64,000 nucleotides of DNA. Origin: Pseudomonadota bacterium. GTDB lineage: Bacteria > Pseudomonadota > Gammaproteobacteria > Burkholderiales > Rhodocyclaceae. The DNA lies in NCBI GenBank assembly GCA_018240785.1, contig JAFEFC010000008.1, positions 1-64,000 on the forward strand, given 5' to 3'. Positions 8,529 through 17,289 of this stretch are shown piece after piece (the first letter of the stretch is position 1; every line of letters starts with the position of its first letter). The position numbers were made by a program, and so were the translations under genes. Under the pieces are notes generated by a model. The model ran no database searches, was not told the origin of the DNA, and saw only the letters and a list, made by a program, of their open reading frames with translations.

Positions 8529-9221
8529 TCAAACGGACTTCCGCTGCAGGCGTGCCAGCACACTCGCAACGATCCGGTCGCATCGGTCGCCGGCAAAGGC
8601 GTAAACCTCGCCGAAGACGTGGTCCATGTCCTTGGCCAGCGCCTGGCTCAGGAGATGTCGAGCGCGGAAGAAACGGGTGCGTACGGTCGCCTCGGGAATG
8701 CCGAGAACGTCGGCCGTCTCTTCGCTGCTGAGCTCCTCGACGCCGCGCAGGACAAAGACTTCGCGGTACAGATCCGGCAGCGCGTCGATGTGGGATTCGA
8801 GCAAGCGCCGCAGTTCGCCGTTGGCGGCGGCGGATTCCGGGTTCGGGAAACGGCTTTCGCCCATGTTGTCGTCCTCCTCCTCGCCTGCGGGGGCATCGAC
8901 CGCTGCAAAGATCGCCCGATCCCGGCCCAGACGTTGCCGGCGGCGGATCGCGCGATTGGCGACGATACGGATCAACCACGTGGAAAGCCGCGCCTCGCCG
9001 CGATAGTGGTGCATGCCGCGGTAGGCGAGCAGGTAGGCGTCCTGAACCACCTCCTCGGCCTCCTGATCGTCACGCAGGATGCTGCGCGCCGTGCGGAACA
9101 GCATCTGGTTGTGGCGCCGCATCAGCGTCGTGAAGGCGTGCTGGTCGCCCGCCGCAACCGCATGCGCCAGGTCGATGTCGGCGCGGGGAGCCGTGGTGGC
9201 TGGGTATCTGTCCGGGATCAT
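8529..9221 (-). CDS. ECF-type sigma-70 factor
   Basis: 230 residues. Region 2 is visible (ILRDDQEAEEVVQDAYLLAY, then STWLIRIVANRA) and region 4 follows (ALPDLYREVFVLRGVEELS, then helix-turn-helix ATVRTRFFRARHLL). An acidic linker (GEEEDDN) joins them. The ATG is chosen because GGAGCAAG precedes it; the frame is open another 39 codons. No anti-sigma gene is adjacent; the gene is followed by the ferritin-like and cytochrome genes, which are the likely regulon. The signal it responds to is unknown. Confidence 0.85.
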   Translation of the reverse strand: MIPDRYPATTAPRADIDLAHAVAAGDQHAFTTLMRRHNQMLFRTARSILRDDQEAEEVVQDAYLLAYRGMHHYRGEARLSTWLIRIVANRAIRRRQRLGRDRAIFAAVDAPAGEEEDDNMGESRFPNPESAAANGELRRLLESHIDALPDLYREVFVLRGVEELSSEETADVLGIPEATVRTRFFRARHLLSQALAKDMDHVFGEVYAFAGDRCDRIVASVLARLQRKSV

Positions 9222-9343
9222 GGCTTGCTCCGTTCTGGCCGTGTTTAACCCATTGGATGCAGGCGATGCGAACCGCGTTTCAGCCGAGGCGAAATAGGGA
9301 GGGAGACAAAAGGAGGAAGACAACAGGCTTGGAGGCAAGCCCC

Positions 9344-9430
9344 ATGACCGAACCGACCACCGGACCCGTCGGGCAGCGCTTGCGCGTCGCCGTGCCGCGG
9401 CCGGTGCAACGGCTCGCGGCGACGGTGATC
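9344..9430 (+). pseudogene. 5' vestige of a second CorA-like gene
   Basis: The first ~29 codons (MTEPTTGPVGQRLRVAV...) closely resemble the start of the intact CorA-like gene at 10376 (MTEATTEPVVQHFRLAL...). The 40 bases upstream, including GAAGA.CAACA and the GGAG..CAA..CCCCATG context, also match. Similarity stops where the 3' end of the GST gene begins. It looks like a duplicated gene of which only the leader and first codons survive. Confidence 0.55.
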
Positions 9431-9434
9431 CGGC

Positions 9435-10058
9435 TCACGACGCGCTGCGCGACTCGTAATACTGGGCGATGGCGGGAATCCCGGCGATGCGCTCGGCGAA
9501 GGCGGCGAGCTTTGGTGCCACGGTCTGGACCAGGTCGGCTGGAATGTGGTCCAGCTTGCCGGAGCCAAGCCAGCGCAGGATGACGAAGGTCTTGAGGTCG
9601 GCGATGGTCAGGCGATGGTCCGCAAGGAATTCGCCGCCGTGGGCTTCGAGCTGGTTCTGCAGCCATCGCAGATACCGCGGCAATACTTCCGCCGCCAGGG
9701 CCTCGCGGGCGTGCTTGAGCGCATCGCCGGTCATGCCGAAAGTCGCCACGATCTTCGTGTTGATGTCTTCCAGCGCGCCCATCACTTCGTCGCAGAACAA
9801 GGCCTGAAGGTCGTCTTCGGGATAGAGCCCGGCCAGCTTTCCGGCATAGCGCGTGATTGCGTCGCTCTGGGTGACCTGCACGTCATTGACGTGAAGCGTC
9901 GGCACCTGGTCCAGCGGTGTGGTCTTGCGAACCTCGGCAAAATCGCCGAACGCAAAACGGTTGTCCTCGAATGGAATTCCGCCGATGTGCAGGGCCAGGC
10001 GCGCGGGCTCTGCCCGTCCGCCGGAAAAGTCGAAGTAGGTAAGCTTGAGTTTGTCCAT
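9435..10058 (-). CDS. Glutathione S-transferase
   Basis: 207 residues with an N-terminal thioredoxin-like domain (LTYFDFSGGRAEPARL, QVPTLHV, then QSDAITRY binding the glutathione gamma-Glu) and a helical C-terminal domain ending near SGKLDHIP. The YFDF start and GRAE motif are those of sigma-type GSTs, where the Tyr at residue 7 activates glutathione. The start is set by homology; the frame is open for 78 more codons upstream. AGGA lies nine bases before the ATG. It is a single cytosolic detoxification enzyme with no clear operon partner. Confidence 0.85.
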   Translation of the reverse strand: MDKLKLTYFDFSGGRAEPARLALHIGGIPFEDNRFAFGDFAEVRKTTPLDQVPTLHVNDVQVTQSDAITRYAGKLAGLYPEDDLQALFCDEVMGALEDINTKIVATFGMTGDALKHAREALAAEVLPRYLRWLQNQLEAHGGEFLADHRLTIADLKTFVILRWLGSGKLDHIPADLVQTVAPKLAAFAERIAGIPAIAQYYESRSAS

Positions 10059-10375
10059 GGGTTCGTGTCCTGCCAGCGTGCAACGTTGTGGTTCGGGGAG
10101 CCTTGCGATCGGGCCAGCGCAAGGCGTGTACTGCAGGACGCACGTATAGGCTACGCGGCGGGGGCGTGCAAGAGCATCCGGGTGCTGCTCCCGGCCTTCG
10201 TCTGCAGATGGCCCGCAGGCGAGTGGCGCGATTAATCGACGTTGTGGCGCGAATAAGCCAATCGCGCCATTTCGGTGGCGCAATTCCGTCACTGGACATG
10301 CCCCCCACTTTCGGGAAGATTCCGCCTGTCACGCGTCATCGTGCGCGAAGAACAACAACGACGGAGACAATCCCC

Positions 10376-12052
10376 ATGACCGAAGCGACGACTGAGCCCG
10401 TCGTGCAGCATTTCCGCCTCGCGCTGCTGTGGCCGGTGCGCTTGCTGACCGCGAAGGGTGCGCTCGGCCCGCAGCAGCGGCCATGGCAGGTGCTGCGCGA
10501 CATGGGCGAGGCGTCGCCGTGGCGCGAGGTGGAGCACGACCTGGAGGTCGAGGGCAGCGTCTTCCAGGAGCGGCACTACAACGAGTTCGTGACCTTCCTG
10601 CCCTACGTGCAGCAGTTCCTGTACGGCGAGGGGCGCTCGCAACACAGCGACTCGGCGGACGCCGGGCCGGCGATGCGGGTGTTCCGCCGCCGCGACATCG
10701 CGAAGCTGCGCGTCGCTGCCCGCGACGGCGACGCGCCGGTGACGCTCGATGTCGTCCATGTGCATCTGTATTTCTTCTTCGACGTCGATGTGGTGATCCT
10801 CAACGTCGAGGTGGCCGGCGGCGGGCTGCCTTTGTCCGAGGTGCAGGAGCTGATGTATCGCATCGGCCGCGCCTACCCTTCGGGCTGGGACGAGCACGAT
10901 CGCGCGCTGCACAGCCTCGCCGTGTCGGAGCTGATCGGGCGCGACGGCTCGGTGCTGGCGCGCACCGACGCGCACGCGCGCGAGGCCTTCATGGCGCATG
11001 TGAGCCGGCACCGGGCGCCGCGCATCGCGTCGCACTGGGCGTGGCTGATGCAGCCGCTGGTGAGCGCGTACTCGGAGCAGCCGGGCGCGCTGCGCTACCG
11101 CCAGATCGAGTATCACCGCATGCCGCTGACGGCCTATCTCGCTCTCGACGACCCGCTGGCACTGACGCGCAACGACTTCATCCGCCTCGGGCTGGTGACC
11201 GGCGCCGGGCCGCGCGACGGCGACGCGGTGCGCGACGGCAGCGGCAACGCCCTGCCCTATGGCGAACCGCATCTGGCCGATTTCGAGCGCCGCTACTGCT
11301 ATGACCGCTTCTGGTCAAGCGCCGGGGCCGCGCCCAACACCCGCTACCTGTGCAGCGGCCATGCGCTGGTGGTGGTGGGCGATGCGAAGTCGGCCTTCTT
11401 CACCGACCGCGAGCGCGGCGTGCTGGCGCAGTTCCGCCATCAGCACTTCCTGCTGTTCCTGATCGCGCATTTTCAGAAGGCGGCGCTGCTGATGTTCTCG
11501 GAACGCCTGGTGGAGGCGCTGAAGCGGCTGCACGTGGCCGACGCGGAGAGCGTGCGGCGCTTCAAGCGTGCGATCCGCGCCAGCTTCGAAGGCTTCCTGC
11601 GCTTCACCCACCGCTACTGGTTCCACGACATCGCCGAGCAGGCGCAGACGCGCGCGCTGTTCCGCATGACGGTGGATCACCTCGAGATCGACCCGCTGTA
11701 TGCCGAGGTGAAGGAGCGCACCGCCGACATGAACAGCTACCTCGACGCCGACAGCCTGCGCCGCCAGGCCAACACCGTGGTGCGGCTGACGGTGGTGACG
11801 ATCTTCGGCCTGATCGGCACCATCACCACCGGCTTCCTCGGCATGAACCTGCTCACCATCACGGAATCACCGCTTTCCCAGCAACTGCTTTATTTCGCCG
11901 TCGTGTTCGTCGTCTCCACCGCGCTGACGATGTACACGATGGTGAAGTCCAAGCGGCTGTCGGATTTCCTCGACGCGGTGTCGGACGAGCGCCTGTCGGC
12001 CTGGACCAAGGTGAAGGCTTTTGCCGCGGTGTGGTGGCGCAGGCCGGATTGA
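10376..12052 (+). CDS. CorA-like divalent cation transporter family protein
   Basis: 558 residues, longer than a typical CorA (about 320). The large N-terminal cytoplasmic part is unusual. The C-terminus has two membrane helices (about residues 460-485 and 495-515), the first ending in GFLGMN, the GMN selectivity motif of CorA-type Mg/Co/Ni channels. The region before it is a long helical stretch (RRQANTVVRLTVVTIF) as in CorA. GGAGACAATCCCC precedes the ATG. A broken copy of its 5' end lies about 1 kb upstream. Substrate is not predictable from sequence. Confidence 0.8.
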   Translation: MTEATTEPVVQHFRLALLWPVRLLTAKGALGPQQRPWQVLRDMGEASPWREVEHDLEVEGSVFQERHYNEFVTFLPYVQQFLYGEGRSQHSDSADAGPAMRVFRRRDIAKLRVAARDGDAPVTLDVVHVHLYFFFDVDVVILNVEVAGGGLPLSEVQELMYRIGRAYPSGWDEHDRALHSLAVSELIGRDGSVLARTDAHAREAFMAHVSRHRAPRIASHWAWLMQPLVSAYSEQPGALRYRQIEYHRMPLTAYLALDDPLALTRNDFIRLGLVTGAGPRDGDAVRDGSGNALPYGEPHLADFERRYCYDRFWSSAGAAPNTRYLCSGHALVVVGDAKSAFFTDRERGVLAQFRHQHFLLFLIAHFQKAALLMFSERLVEALKRLHVADAESVRRFKRAIRASFEGFLRFTHRYWFHDIAEQAQTRALFRMTVDHLEIDPLYAEVKERTADMNSYLDADSLRRQANTVVRLTVVTIFGLIGTITTGFLGMNLLTITESPLSQQLLYFAVVFVVSTALTMYTMVKSKRLSDFLDAVSDERLSAWTKVKAFAAVWWRRPD

Positions 12053-12167
12053 GCCGCAGGCTCAGATCAACCAGTCGGGGCGCAGCGCCATCACCACGCC
12101 GAGGAGCCAGCCCCGCAGCGGAACCGGCAGGATCGGACACACGCGGTACATGGCCCGATCATGAGAC

Positions 12168-12195
12168 GACGAAAGGCCCCGCAGGGCCTTTCGTC
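12168..12195 (-). terminator. Hairpin terminator between CorA-like gene and efp
   Basis: GACGAAAGGCCC and GGGCCTTTCGTC form a 12-bp stem with a CGCA loop, 18 bases after the efp stop. It lies between convergent genes and may serve both, though there is no long T-run. Confidence 0.65.
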
Positions 12196-12212
12196 AGACA
12201 ATGGAACGCGGC

Positions 12213-12770
12213 TTACTTGACGCGGTTCTTGTACTCGTCGGTACGCGTGTCGATTTCGATCTTGTCGCCGATCTCGACGAAGGCCGGAACGGGCAGCTCG
12301 AAACCGGTGCCGATGCGGGCCGGCTTCATGACCTTGCCCGAGGTGTCGCCCTTGACGGCGGGCTCGGTGTAGACGACTTCGCGCACCACGCTGTTCGGCA
12401 GCTCGACCGAGATCGCCTTGCCGTTGTAGAAGACCACTTCGCACTGCAGGCCGTCTTCGAGGTACTTCAGCGCGTCGGTCATGTTCTCGGCCTCGACCTC
12501 GTACTGGTTGTACTCGGCGTCCATGAACACGTACATCGGGTCGGCGAAGTAGGAGTAGGTGACTTCCTTGTGGTCGAGCACCACGACCTCGAACTTGTCG
12601 TCGGCCTTGTAAACCGACTCGGACGGCGCACCGGTGAGCAGGTTCTTGAACTTCATCTTGACGACCGCGGAGTTGCGGCCGGACTTGTTGTATTCGGCCT
12701 TCTGCACCACCAGCGGGTCGTTGCCGACCATGATGACGTTGCCCGAACGGAGTTCCTGAGCGGTTTTCAT
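12213..12770 (-). CDS. efp: Translation elongation factor P
   Basis: 185 residues, the normal length. EF-P relieves ribosomes stalled at polyproline. The KOW-like N-terminal domain has the modification loop KSGRNSAVV with Arg at position 32, the form modified by rhamnose in beta- and some gammaproteobacteria, rather than the lysine used by the EpmA system. Two OB domains follow. The matching glycosyltransferase gene earP is the next gene upstream on the same strand, 67 bases away, which fits this modification route. Confidence 0.97.
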   Translation of the reverse strand: MKTAQELRSGNVIMVGNDPLVVQKAEYNKSGRNSAVVKMKFKNLLTGAPSESVYKADDKFEVVVLDHKEVTYSYFADPMYVFMDAEYNQYEVEAENMTDALKYLEDGLQCEVVFYNGKAISVELPNSVVREVVYTEPAVKGDTSGKVMKPARIGTGFELPVPAFVEIGDKIEIDTRTDEYKNRVK

Positions 12771-12837
12771 GCTGATTCCTGGATTATGAGCGACGCGGCA
12801 AGTGCCGCATGTCGTTGAAAAATTTAGGCGCAGGATT

Positions 12838-14022
12838 CTACCGCGGCGCAGCGAGAATGTCGAAACAGAATTTTGTCAAGCCGGTCGCAAGATCTTGCTG
12901 CGCAGCGAGCTCCCCGCACCACTGCGCGGCATGCGGCTGCAGCTCGGGCAACGCGGCGGAGAACGCCGGCCAGGCTTCGGCCAGGCCGCGCTCCTCGTTC
13001 CACGCCAGCCAGAAGGCGCGCAGGGCCTGCGCTGCCTCGGGCTGAAGATCGGCGGTGTAGCGCGCCATGAAGGCGTCGAGCTTGTCGCGATGCGCGCCGC
13101 CCTGCTCGTGCTGCGGATAGATCTGCCACACGAAGGGCACACCCGCCCACTGCGCGCGCACGAAGGAATCCTCGCCGCGCACGAAGTTCAGGTCGCAAGC
13201 CCACAGCAGGCGGTCGTAGCCCGGCTGGTCGGTGAAGGGCAGCACGATCACCTGCAGCCGGCCGTACTGGATCTGGTCGCCAGCCACGAGACGGTCGCGA
13301 CCCAGCGCCCGGGCGACGTCGCCCAGCACGCGGCCTTCGGGCACCAGCGCCACCACCGGCCGCTCGCCATCGCGCCAGGCCTGCATCAGCGCCGGCAGCT
13401 CGGGCTGTTCGTAGGCGAACAGCGACAGCAACAGGGCATCCGCAGGCAGCGCCGTCACGCCATGCCCGGCCAGCCATTGCTGGCCGCCGCCGGGTTCGCT
13501 GCGGAAGGCATCGCGCTCGGTCAGCAGCCCCGGCTCGCGCAGCAGGCCACCGGTGCGGACATCGAAACCCGGAAAGAAGAAATGCTTCACCAGCGGCAGG
13601 CGCGGATGCGGCGAGGCCATCGCATGGTAGTCGCCCACCCAGTCCTCGGCGGACAGGTATTCGAGGTTGATCCACACCGGCGTCGGCGCACGCGCCGCCA
13701 TCGCCTGCAGATGCGATTCCGGAATCTCGCAGGCGAAGGCCTCGATCACCACGTCCGCCGGCTCGACGGCTGCGAAGGGGGTCGTCCAGCGCCGCACCTC
13801 CACGCGCTGATGCACGAAGCTGCGCGCCGGATCGGCACCTTCCGCGGCGGGACACAGGCGCGCAAACGAGGCCCAGTCATCCACCCACAGCCGGACGCTG
13901 CGCGCATGGTTCCGGGCCAGATCCCGCGCCAGGCGCCAGCAGACGCCAATATCCCCAAAATTATCCACAACCTGGCAGAAGATCTCCCAAGTGAGGCCGG
14001 ACGAAATGGAAGTGGTTTTCAT
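12838..14022 (-). CDS. earP: EF-P arginine rhamnosyltransferase EarP
   Basis: 394 residues of the EarP (DUF2331) family, which moves rhamnose from dTDP-rhamnose to Arg32 of EF-P. The N-terminal motif VDNFGDIGV carries the two conserved Asp residues (20 and 24 here), and [13 protein letters not shown] near residue 284 carries the conserved Glu and sugar-nucleotide-binding residues. FVWQIYPQ follows. It is encoded directly upstream of its substrate gene efp. A perfect DnaA 9-mer (13961-13969) lies inside its first codons and partly reflects the VVDN codons. Confidence 0.95.
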   Translation of the reverse strand: MKTTSISSGLTWEIFCQVVDNFGDIGVCWRLARDLARNHARSVRLWVDDWASFARLCPAAEGADPARSFVHQRVEVRRWTTPFAAVEPADVVIEAFACEIPESHLQAMAARAPTPVWINLEYLSAEDWVGDYHAMASPHPRLPLVKHFFFPGFDVRTGGLLREPGLLTERDAFRSEPGGGQQWLAGHGVTALPADALLLSLFAYEQPELPALMQAWRDGERPVVALVPEGRVLGDVARALGRDRLVAGDQIQYGRLQVIVLPFTDQPGYDRLLWACDLNFVRGEDSFVRAQWAGVPFVWQIYPQHEQGGAHRDKLDAFMARYTADLQPEAAQALRAFWLAWNEERGLAEAWPAFSAALPELQPHAAQWCGELAAQQDLATGLTKFCFDILAAPR

Positions 14023-14260
14023 TTGACGAGGTCAACTGGACAAGTCTGGAGATGAGCGCTGGAGAGCATGTGGACAAAGGCCTTCCAGCGGCGATTCGCT
14101 AAAAGCATGGACATTTGGCACACAGCGATCGAGGGGGCTTATCAACGGCCTTGTTCCAGCTGAAAAATCCCGCAGGTACTGGGCACAGCAGAGTTATCCA
14201 CAGAATTGGGCCGACTGTTTACATCTTTATCTATTAAATTAAAAGAAAAACAAAAGAACA
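13961..14260. other. DnaA-box/AT-rich module, left copy
   Basis: Perfect TTATCCACA 9-mers at 13961-13969 and 14194-14202, plus a one-mismatch box at 14069-14077 on the other strand. The second box is followed by an AT-rich run (CATCTTTATCTATTAAATTA and A-rich bases to about 14260) in an otherwise very GC-rich genome. The 337 bases between earP and rsuA hold no gene that can be supported. Confidence 0.55.
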
Positions 14261-14322
14261 AAACCCGAACCGGCGGACGGACTCCAGGCTGCGCCACCCC
14301 TGCCCTGCAGGCGGTGCTCCCC

Positions 14323-14352
14323 GAAAAGAAAAATCCCGCTTGCGCGGGATTT
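14323..14352 (-). terminator. Rho-independent terminator of rsuA
   Basis: AAATCCCGC and GCGGGATTT form a 9-bp stem with a TTGC loop, followed on the minus strand by TTTTTCTTTT. It lies just after the rsuA stop codon. Confidence 0.85.
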
Positions 14353-14359
14353 CGTTGGG

Positions 14360-15085
14360 TCAGTCGAAGTGGCTCAGGGCATCAAAGTCGGCCGGCTCCA
14401 GCCAGCGCCACTCGCCGGGTGCGAGATCGGGATCCAGCGCCAGCCCGCCCACAACGCTGCGATGCAGGACGACGACACGGTTGCCGATGGCGCCGATCAT
14501 GCGCTTGACCTGGTGATACTTGCCTTCGGCGATGGTGAGGCGCAGGGCATGGAAGCCTGTCTGCTCGCAGGCGACCGCGGCGATCGGCGCGGGTTCGTCA
14601 TCGAGCTGCACACCGGCGAGGAGCGTCTGCACGGCGGCTTCGCCGACGGGATCGGCCAGTTGCAGTTCATAGACCTTGGGCGTGCGCTTCTTGCCCGAGC
14701 TCCACTGGTGGATGAACTGGCCGTCGTCCGACAGCAGCAGCAGGCCGGTCGTGTCCTGATCCAGGCGTCCGACGCACTGCACGCCGCGGTTGAGCAACGG
14801 GTCGGGCAACAGGCGGAAGATCGATGGATGGAAAGTCGGCTTGTGGGAGCATTCGTGGCCGGTGGGCTTGTGCAGCATCAGGTAGGCCTGGGCACGGTAG
14901 CGCCAGGGTTCGCCATCGACTTCGAAGGCAAGACCGGGATTGCCGCCGGTACTGCCCGGATCGAAGTCGGCGTTCGGGTTGTCGCACACAGTGCCGGCGA
15001 TGCTGACGTAGCCGGCGCGGATGAGGGCGCGGCACTCCTTGCGGCTGCCGAAACCCTGGGAGTGGAGAAGGCGTTCGAGTTGCAT
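14360..15085 (-). CDS. rsuA: 16S rRNA pseudouridine synthase, RsuA family
   Basis: 241 residues. An N-terminal S4 RNA-binding domain (LERLLHSQGFGSRKECRALI) precedes the catalytic domain with GRLDQDTTGLLLL, whose Asp is the nucleophile, and KYHQVKRM near the C-terminus, typical of the RsuA branch. RsuA modifies U516 of 16S rRNA; assignment to that exact site rather than another RsuA-family target is inference. A strong terminator follows. The gene diverges from the DUF1857 gene, 72 bases away. Confidence 0.88.
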   Translation of the reverse strand: MQLERLLHSQGFGSRKECRALIRAGYVSIAGTVCDNPNADFDPGSTGGNPGLAFEVDGEPWRYRAQAYLMLHKPTGHECSHKPTFHPSIFRLLPDPLLNRGVQCVGRLDQDTTGLLLLSDDGQFIHQWSSGKKRTPKVYELQLADPVGEAAVQTLLAGVQLDDEPAPIAAVACEQTGFHALRLTIAEGKYHQVKRMIGAIGNRVVVLHRSVVGGLALDPDLAPGEWRWLEPADFDALSHFD

Positions 15086-15157
15086 GGGCGCATGGTATCC
15101 CGGGTAGCGCGGCGGGCGCGGTAAACTGTGGCCTCGCCTGGTTCAGGAGAAGCACCC

Positions 15158-15631
15158 TTGAGATTCGAACACCTGATCGAGGTGAATGACCTCGAAAACC
15201 CGCTGCAGACCGCGCTGACGCGCGAGGAGCTGTGGTTCGGCCTGCTGTGCAGGGCGGAAGATGCGCGCGCCTTCCTGCCCGGCCTGGAGGCCTGCCGCGT
15301 CATCGAGCGCAGCGACGAGCATCTGGTGCGCGACCTCCATTTCGGCAGCGCGGTGATCCGCGACCGCGTCACCTTCGGCACGATGGACTGGATCTGTTTC
15401 GAATCCGAGGCCAACGAGGAACACGCCGGCGGCAGCCTGCGCATCACCATCGAGGAGCCGCAGCAGGGCGCGCTCTTCCTGCGCTTCCAGTACCAGACCA
15501 CGCTGCCCGAAGGCGCCGGCACCGAGGATGGGCAATACGCCGCCTTCGTGCGCTCCGCCTACCACCAGTCGGACATCGACACGGTGCGCGTCATCCGCAT
15601 GATCGCCGAGTCCGGCGGCTTGCAGCAGTAA
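15158..15631 (+). CDS. DUF1857 (SRPBCC-type) protein with TTG start
   Basis: 157 residues from the TTG at 15158. The family (DUF1857/AtaL-like, a START/SRPBCC helix-grip fold) typically begins M-[KR]-FEHLI-x-[IV]-ND, which matches translation from this TTG (MRFEHLIEVND). AGGAGA lies eight bases before it. The upstream in-frame ATG would add ten residues that do not fit the family and would place the ribosome binding site inside the gene. Function is unknown; SRPBCC proteins bind hydrophobic ligands. It is followed by rdgC 70 bases downstream. Confidence 0.8.
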   Translation: MRFEHLIEVNDLENPLQTALTREELWFGLLCRAEDARAFLPGLEACRVIERSDEHLVRDLHFGSAVIRDRVTFGTMDWICFESEANEEHAGGSLRITIEEPQQGALFLRFQYQTTLPEGAGTEDGQYAAFVRSAYHQSDIDTVRVIRMIAESGGLQQ

Positions 15632-15701
15632 GCCCTTTTTGACATGCGCCCGCCGGACGGTGGCGGGCGCGTTTTCGTTCACGACGAGGAAGAAACGCTC
15701 C

Positions 15702-16697
15702 ATGTGGTTCAAGAATCTGCAGATCTATCGCCTGCCCGCCAACTGGGACATGACGCTCGAGCGTCTGGAGGAGCAACTGGCAAAGAAGCCCTTCCATCCC
15801 TGCGGCAGCCAGGACATGGAAAGCCGCGGCTGGCTGTCGCCGCTGGGCAACGAGGTGCTGGTGCATGCGGTGGGCCAGCAGTGGCTCGTGTGCCTGGGCT
15901 TCGAGCATCGCCTGCTGCCGTCGGCGGTGGTCAAGCAGGAGGCCGACGAGCGCGCCGAGGAGATGGCCGAGCAGCAGGGCTACAAGCTCGGCCGCAAGCA
16001 GATGAAGGATCTGCGCGAGCAGGTCATGCAGGAGCTGCTGCCGCGTGCTTTCACCCGCCGCCGCCGCATTTACGCGTGGATCGACCCGGTCAATGGCTGG
16101 CTGGTGATTGACGCCGCCAGCCAGAGCAAGGCCGAGGACATGCTGGAGCAACTGCGCCACACGCTCGACAGCTTCCCGCTGACGCTGCTGCGCACCGAGA
16201 AGTCGCCGATGTCGGCAATGGCCGACTGGCTGGCCGGCAACGAGGCGCCGGCGGGCTTCAGCATCGACCAGGACTGCGAGCTGCGCTCGGTGGCCGAGGA
16301 CAAGGCGGCGGTGCGCTATGTGCGCCATCCGCTCGAGGGCGACGAGGTCAAGGGCCACCTCGAGGCCGGCAAGCTGCCGACGCGGCTGGCGCTGACCTTC
16401 GACGACCGCATCAGCTTCGTGCTGACCGAGAAGCTCGAGATCAAGCGGCTGGACTTCCTCGACGTGGTGCGCGACCAGATCGAGGGCGAGCAGGAAGACA
16501 AGGAGGCGCTGTTCAACGCCGAGTTCGCGCTGATGACTGGCGAGCTGGCGCATCTGCTGCCGGCCGTGGTCGAGGCGCTGGGCGGCGAGATCGGCGCCGA
16601 ACCGGCTGCAGCGACCGAGCAGCGGCCGATGGTGGCCACGGCATCGGAGTCGGCGCCCCAGCCAGAAGGCGTCGCTGCCTACGATCCGCCGTTCTGA
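15702..16697 (+). CDS. rdgC: Recombination-associated protein RdgC
   Basis: 331 residues, slightly longer than the usual ~300. It begins MWFKNLQIYRL, the family signature, and carries SRGWLSPLG and the charged central helices of RdgC. RdgC forms a ring on double-stranded DNA and limits RecA access; in Neisseria it is linked to pilin variation. The extra length is a C-terminal tail rich in Ala, Glu and Pro. GAGGAAG precedes the ATG. It is flanked by two DnaA-box/AT-rich modules. Confidence 0.95.
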   Translation: MWFKNLQIYRLPANWDMTLERLEEQLAKKPFHPCGSQDMESRGWLSPLGNEVLVHAVGQQWLVCLGFEHRLLPSAVVKQEADERAEEMAEQQGYKLGRKQMKDLREQVMQELLPRAFTRRRRIYAWIDPVNGWLVIDAASQSKAEDMLEQLRHTLDSFPLTLLRTEKSPMSAMADWLAGNEAPAGFSIDQDCELRSVAEDKAAVRYVRHPLEGDEVKGHLEAGKLPTRLALTFDDRISFVLTEKLEIKRLDFLDVVRDQIEGEQEDKEALFNAEFALMTGELAHLLPAVVEALGGEIGAEPAAATEQRPMVATASESAPQPEGVAAYDPPF

Positions 16698-16744
16698 GCC
16701 GGAAGGCGTCCCTCCGCGGGCGGTCGCGGGGGGATGCTTCTGGG

Positions 16745-16932
16745 TGTACACAGTATTTAAGTAATTAAAAGAATATAAAGATCATGTACCGGCAGTTTCT
16801 GTGGATAAGCCGTTTTTCGCCTTTGGATACAGCCGCTTGAGAGGCTAAAAAAGCGGTGCAGAAGGCGCCTTGCAGCGAAGGACCGATTGTTGATGAAAAT
16901 CCGCCCTGTCGATCTTCGGTCGCTTATCCACA
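16745..16932. other. DnaA-box/AT-rich module, right copy (inverted)
   Basis: Between rdgC and the next small gene lie an AT-rich run (about 16748-16782), a perfect inverted DnaA 9-mer TGTGGATAA at 16800-16808 and a perfect TTATCCACA at 16924-16932. Read on the minus strand, the order box - GAA - GC stretch - ATCTTTAT - AATTA repeats that of the left module near 14194. No gene is seen in the 289-base gap. Confidence 0.55.
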
Positions 16933-16986
16933 GACCGTGCCACTGCCGAACCACAGTTTGTCCACTGCGCTTGCAGGCCGCTCGAC

Positions 16987-17205
16987 ATGCCTGAAGGCGG
17001 ACTGCCGAAGCGCGAAATCGACTCGGTTGCAGCCGCACGCGGGCAGCAGGCCGCCGCGCCGCAGCGCTGGGCGCTGTGGCGGCTGGACGACAACGGCAAC
17101 CGCTTCCTGATGGAGACTTTCGATTCGCGCGAGCGCGCGGAGGCCGCCGCCCGCGACTACACGGCGCGGGGGCACAAGCAGACTTACTGGGTGGAACGGG
17201 GCTGA
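16987..17205 (+). CDS. Small conserved-looking hypothetical protein
   Basis: 72 residues. The first ~25 are low-complexity; the rest (WALWRLDDNGNRFLMETFDS, then ERAEAAARDY and HKQTYWVERG) looks like a small folded domain resembling the short beta-alpha units of SPOR-type modules, but no family is certain. No membrane segment or signal peptide is seen and no strong ribosome binding site precedes the ATG. It ends just before the inverted repeat that separates it from prfC. Confidence 0.5.
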   Translation: MPEGGLPKREIDSVAAARGQQAAAPQRWALWRLDDNGNRFLMETFDSRERAEAAARDYTARGHKQTYWVERG

Positions 17206-17230
17206 ACGTCTGCGTGACGGACGCGGAGAG

Positions 17231-17265
17231 GACCACGATTCATGCGATGCGCTTGAATCGTGGTC
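17231..17265. terminator. Inverted repeat between convergent genes, likely terminator
   Basis: GACCACGATTCA and TGAATCGTGGTC form a perfect 12-bp stem with an 11-base loop, between the small protein gene and the prfC stop. No T-run follows on either strand. Confidence 0.5.
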
Positions 17266-17289
17266 TGTCGGAAGCCGGGCGCAGTCAGC

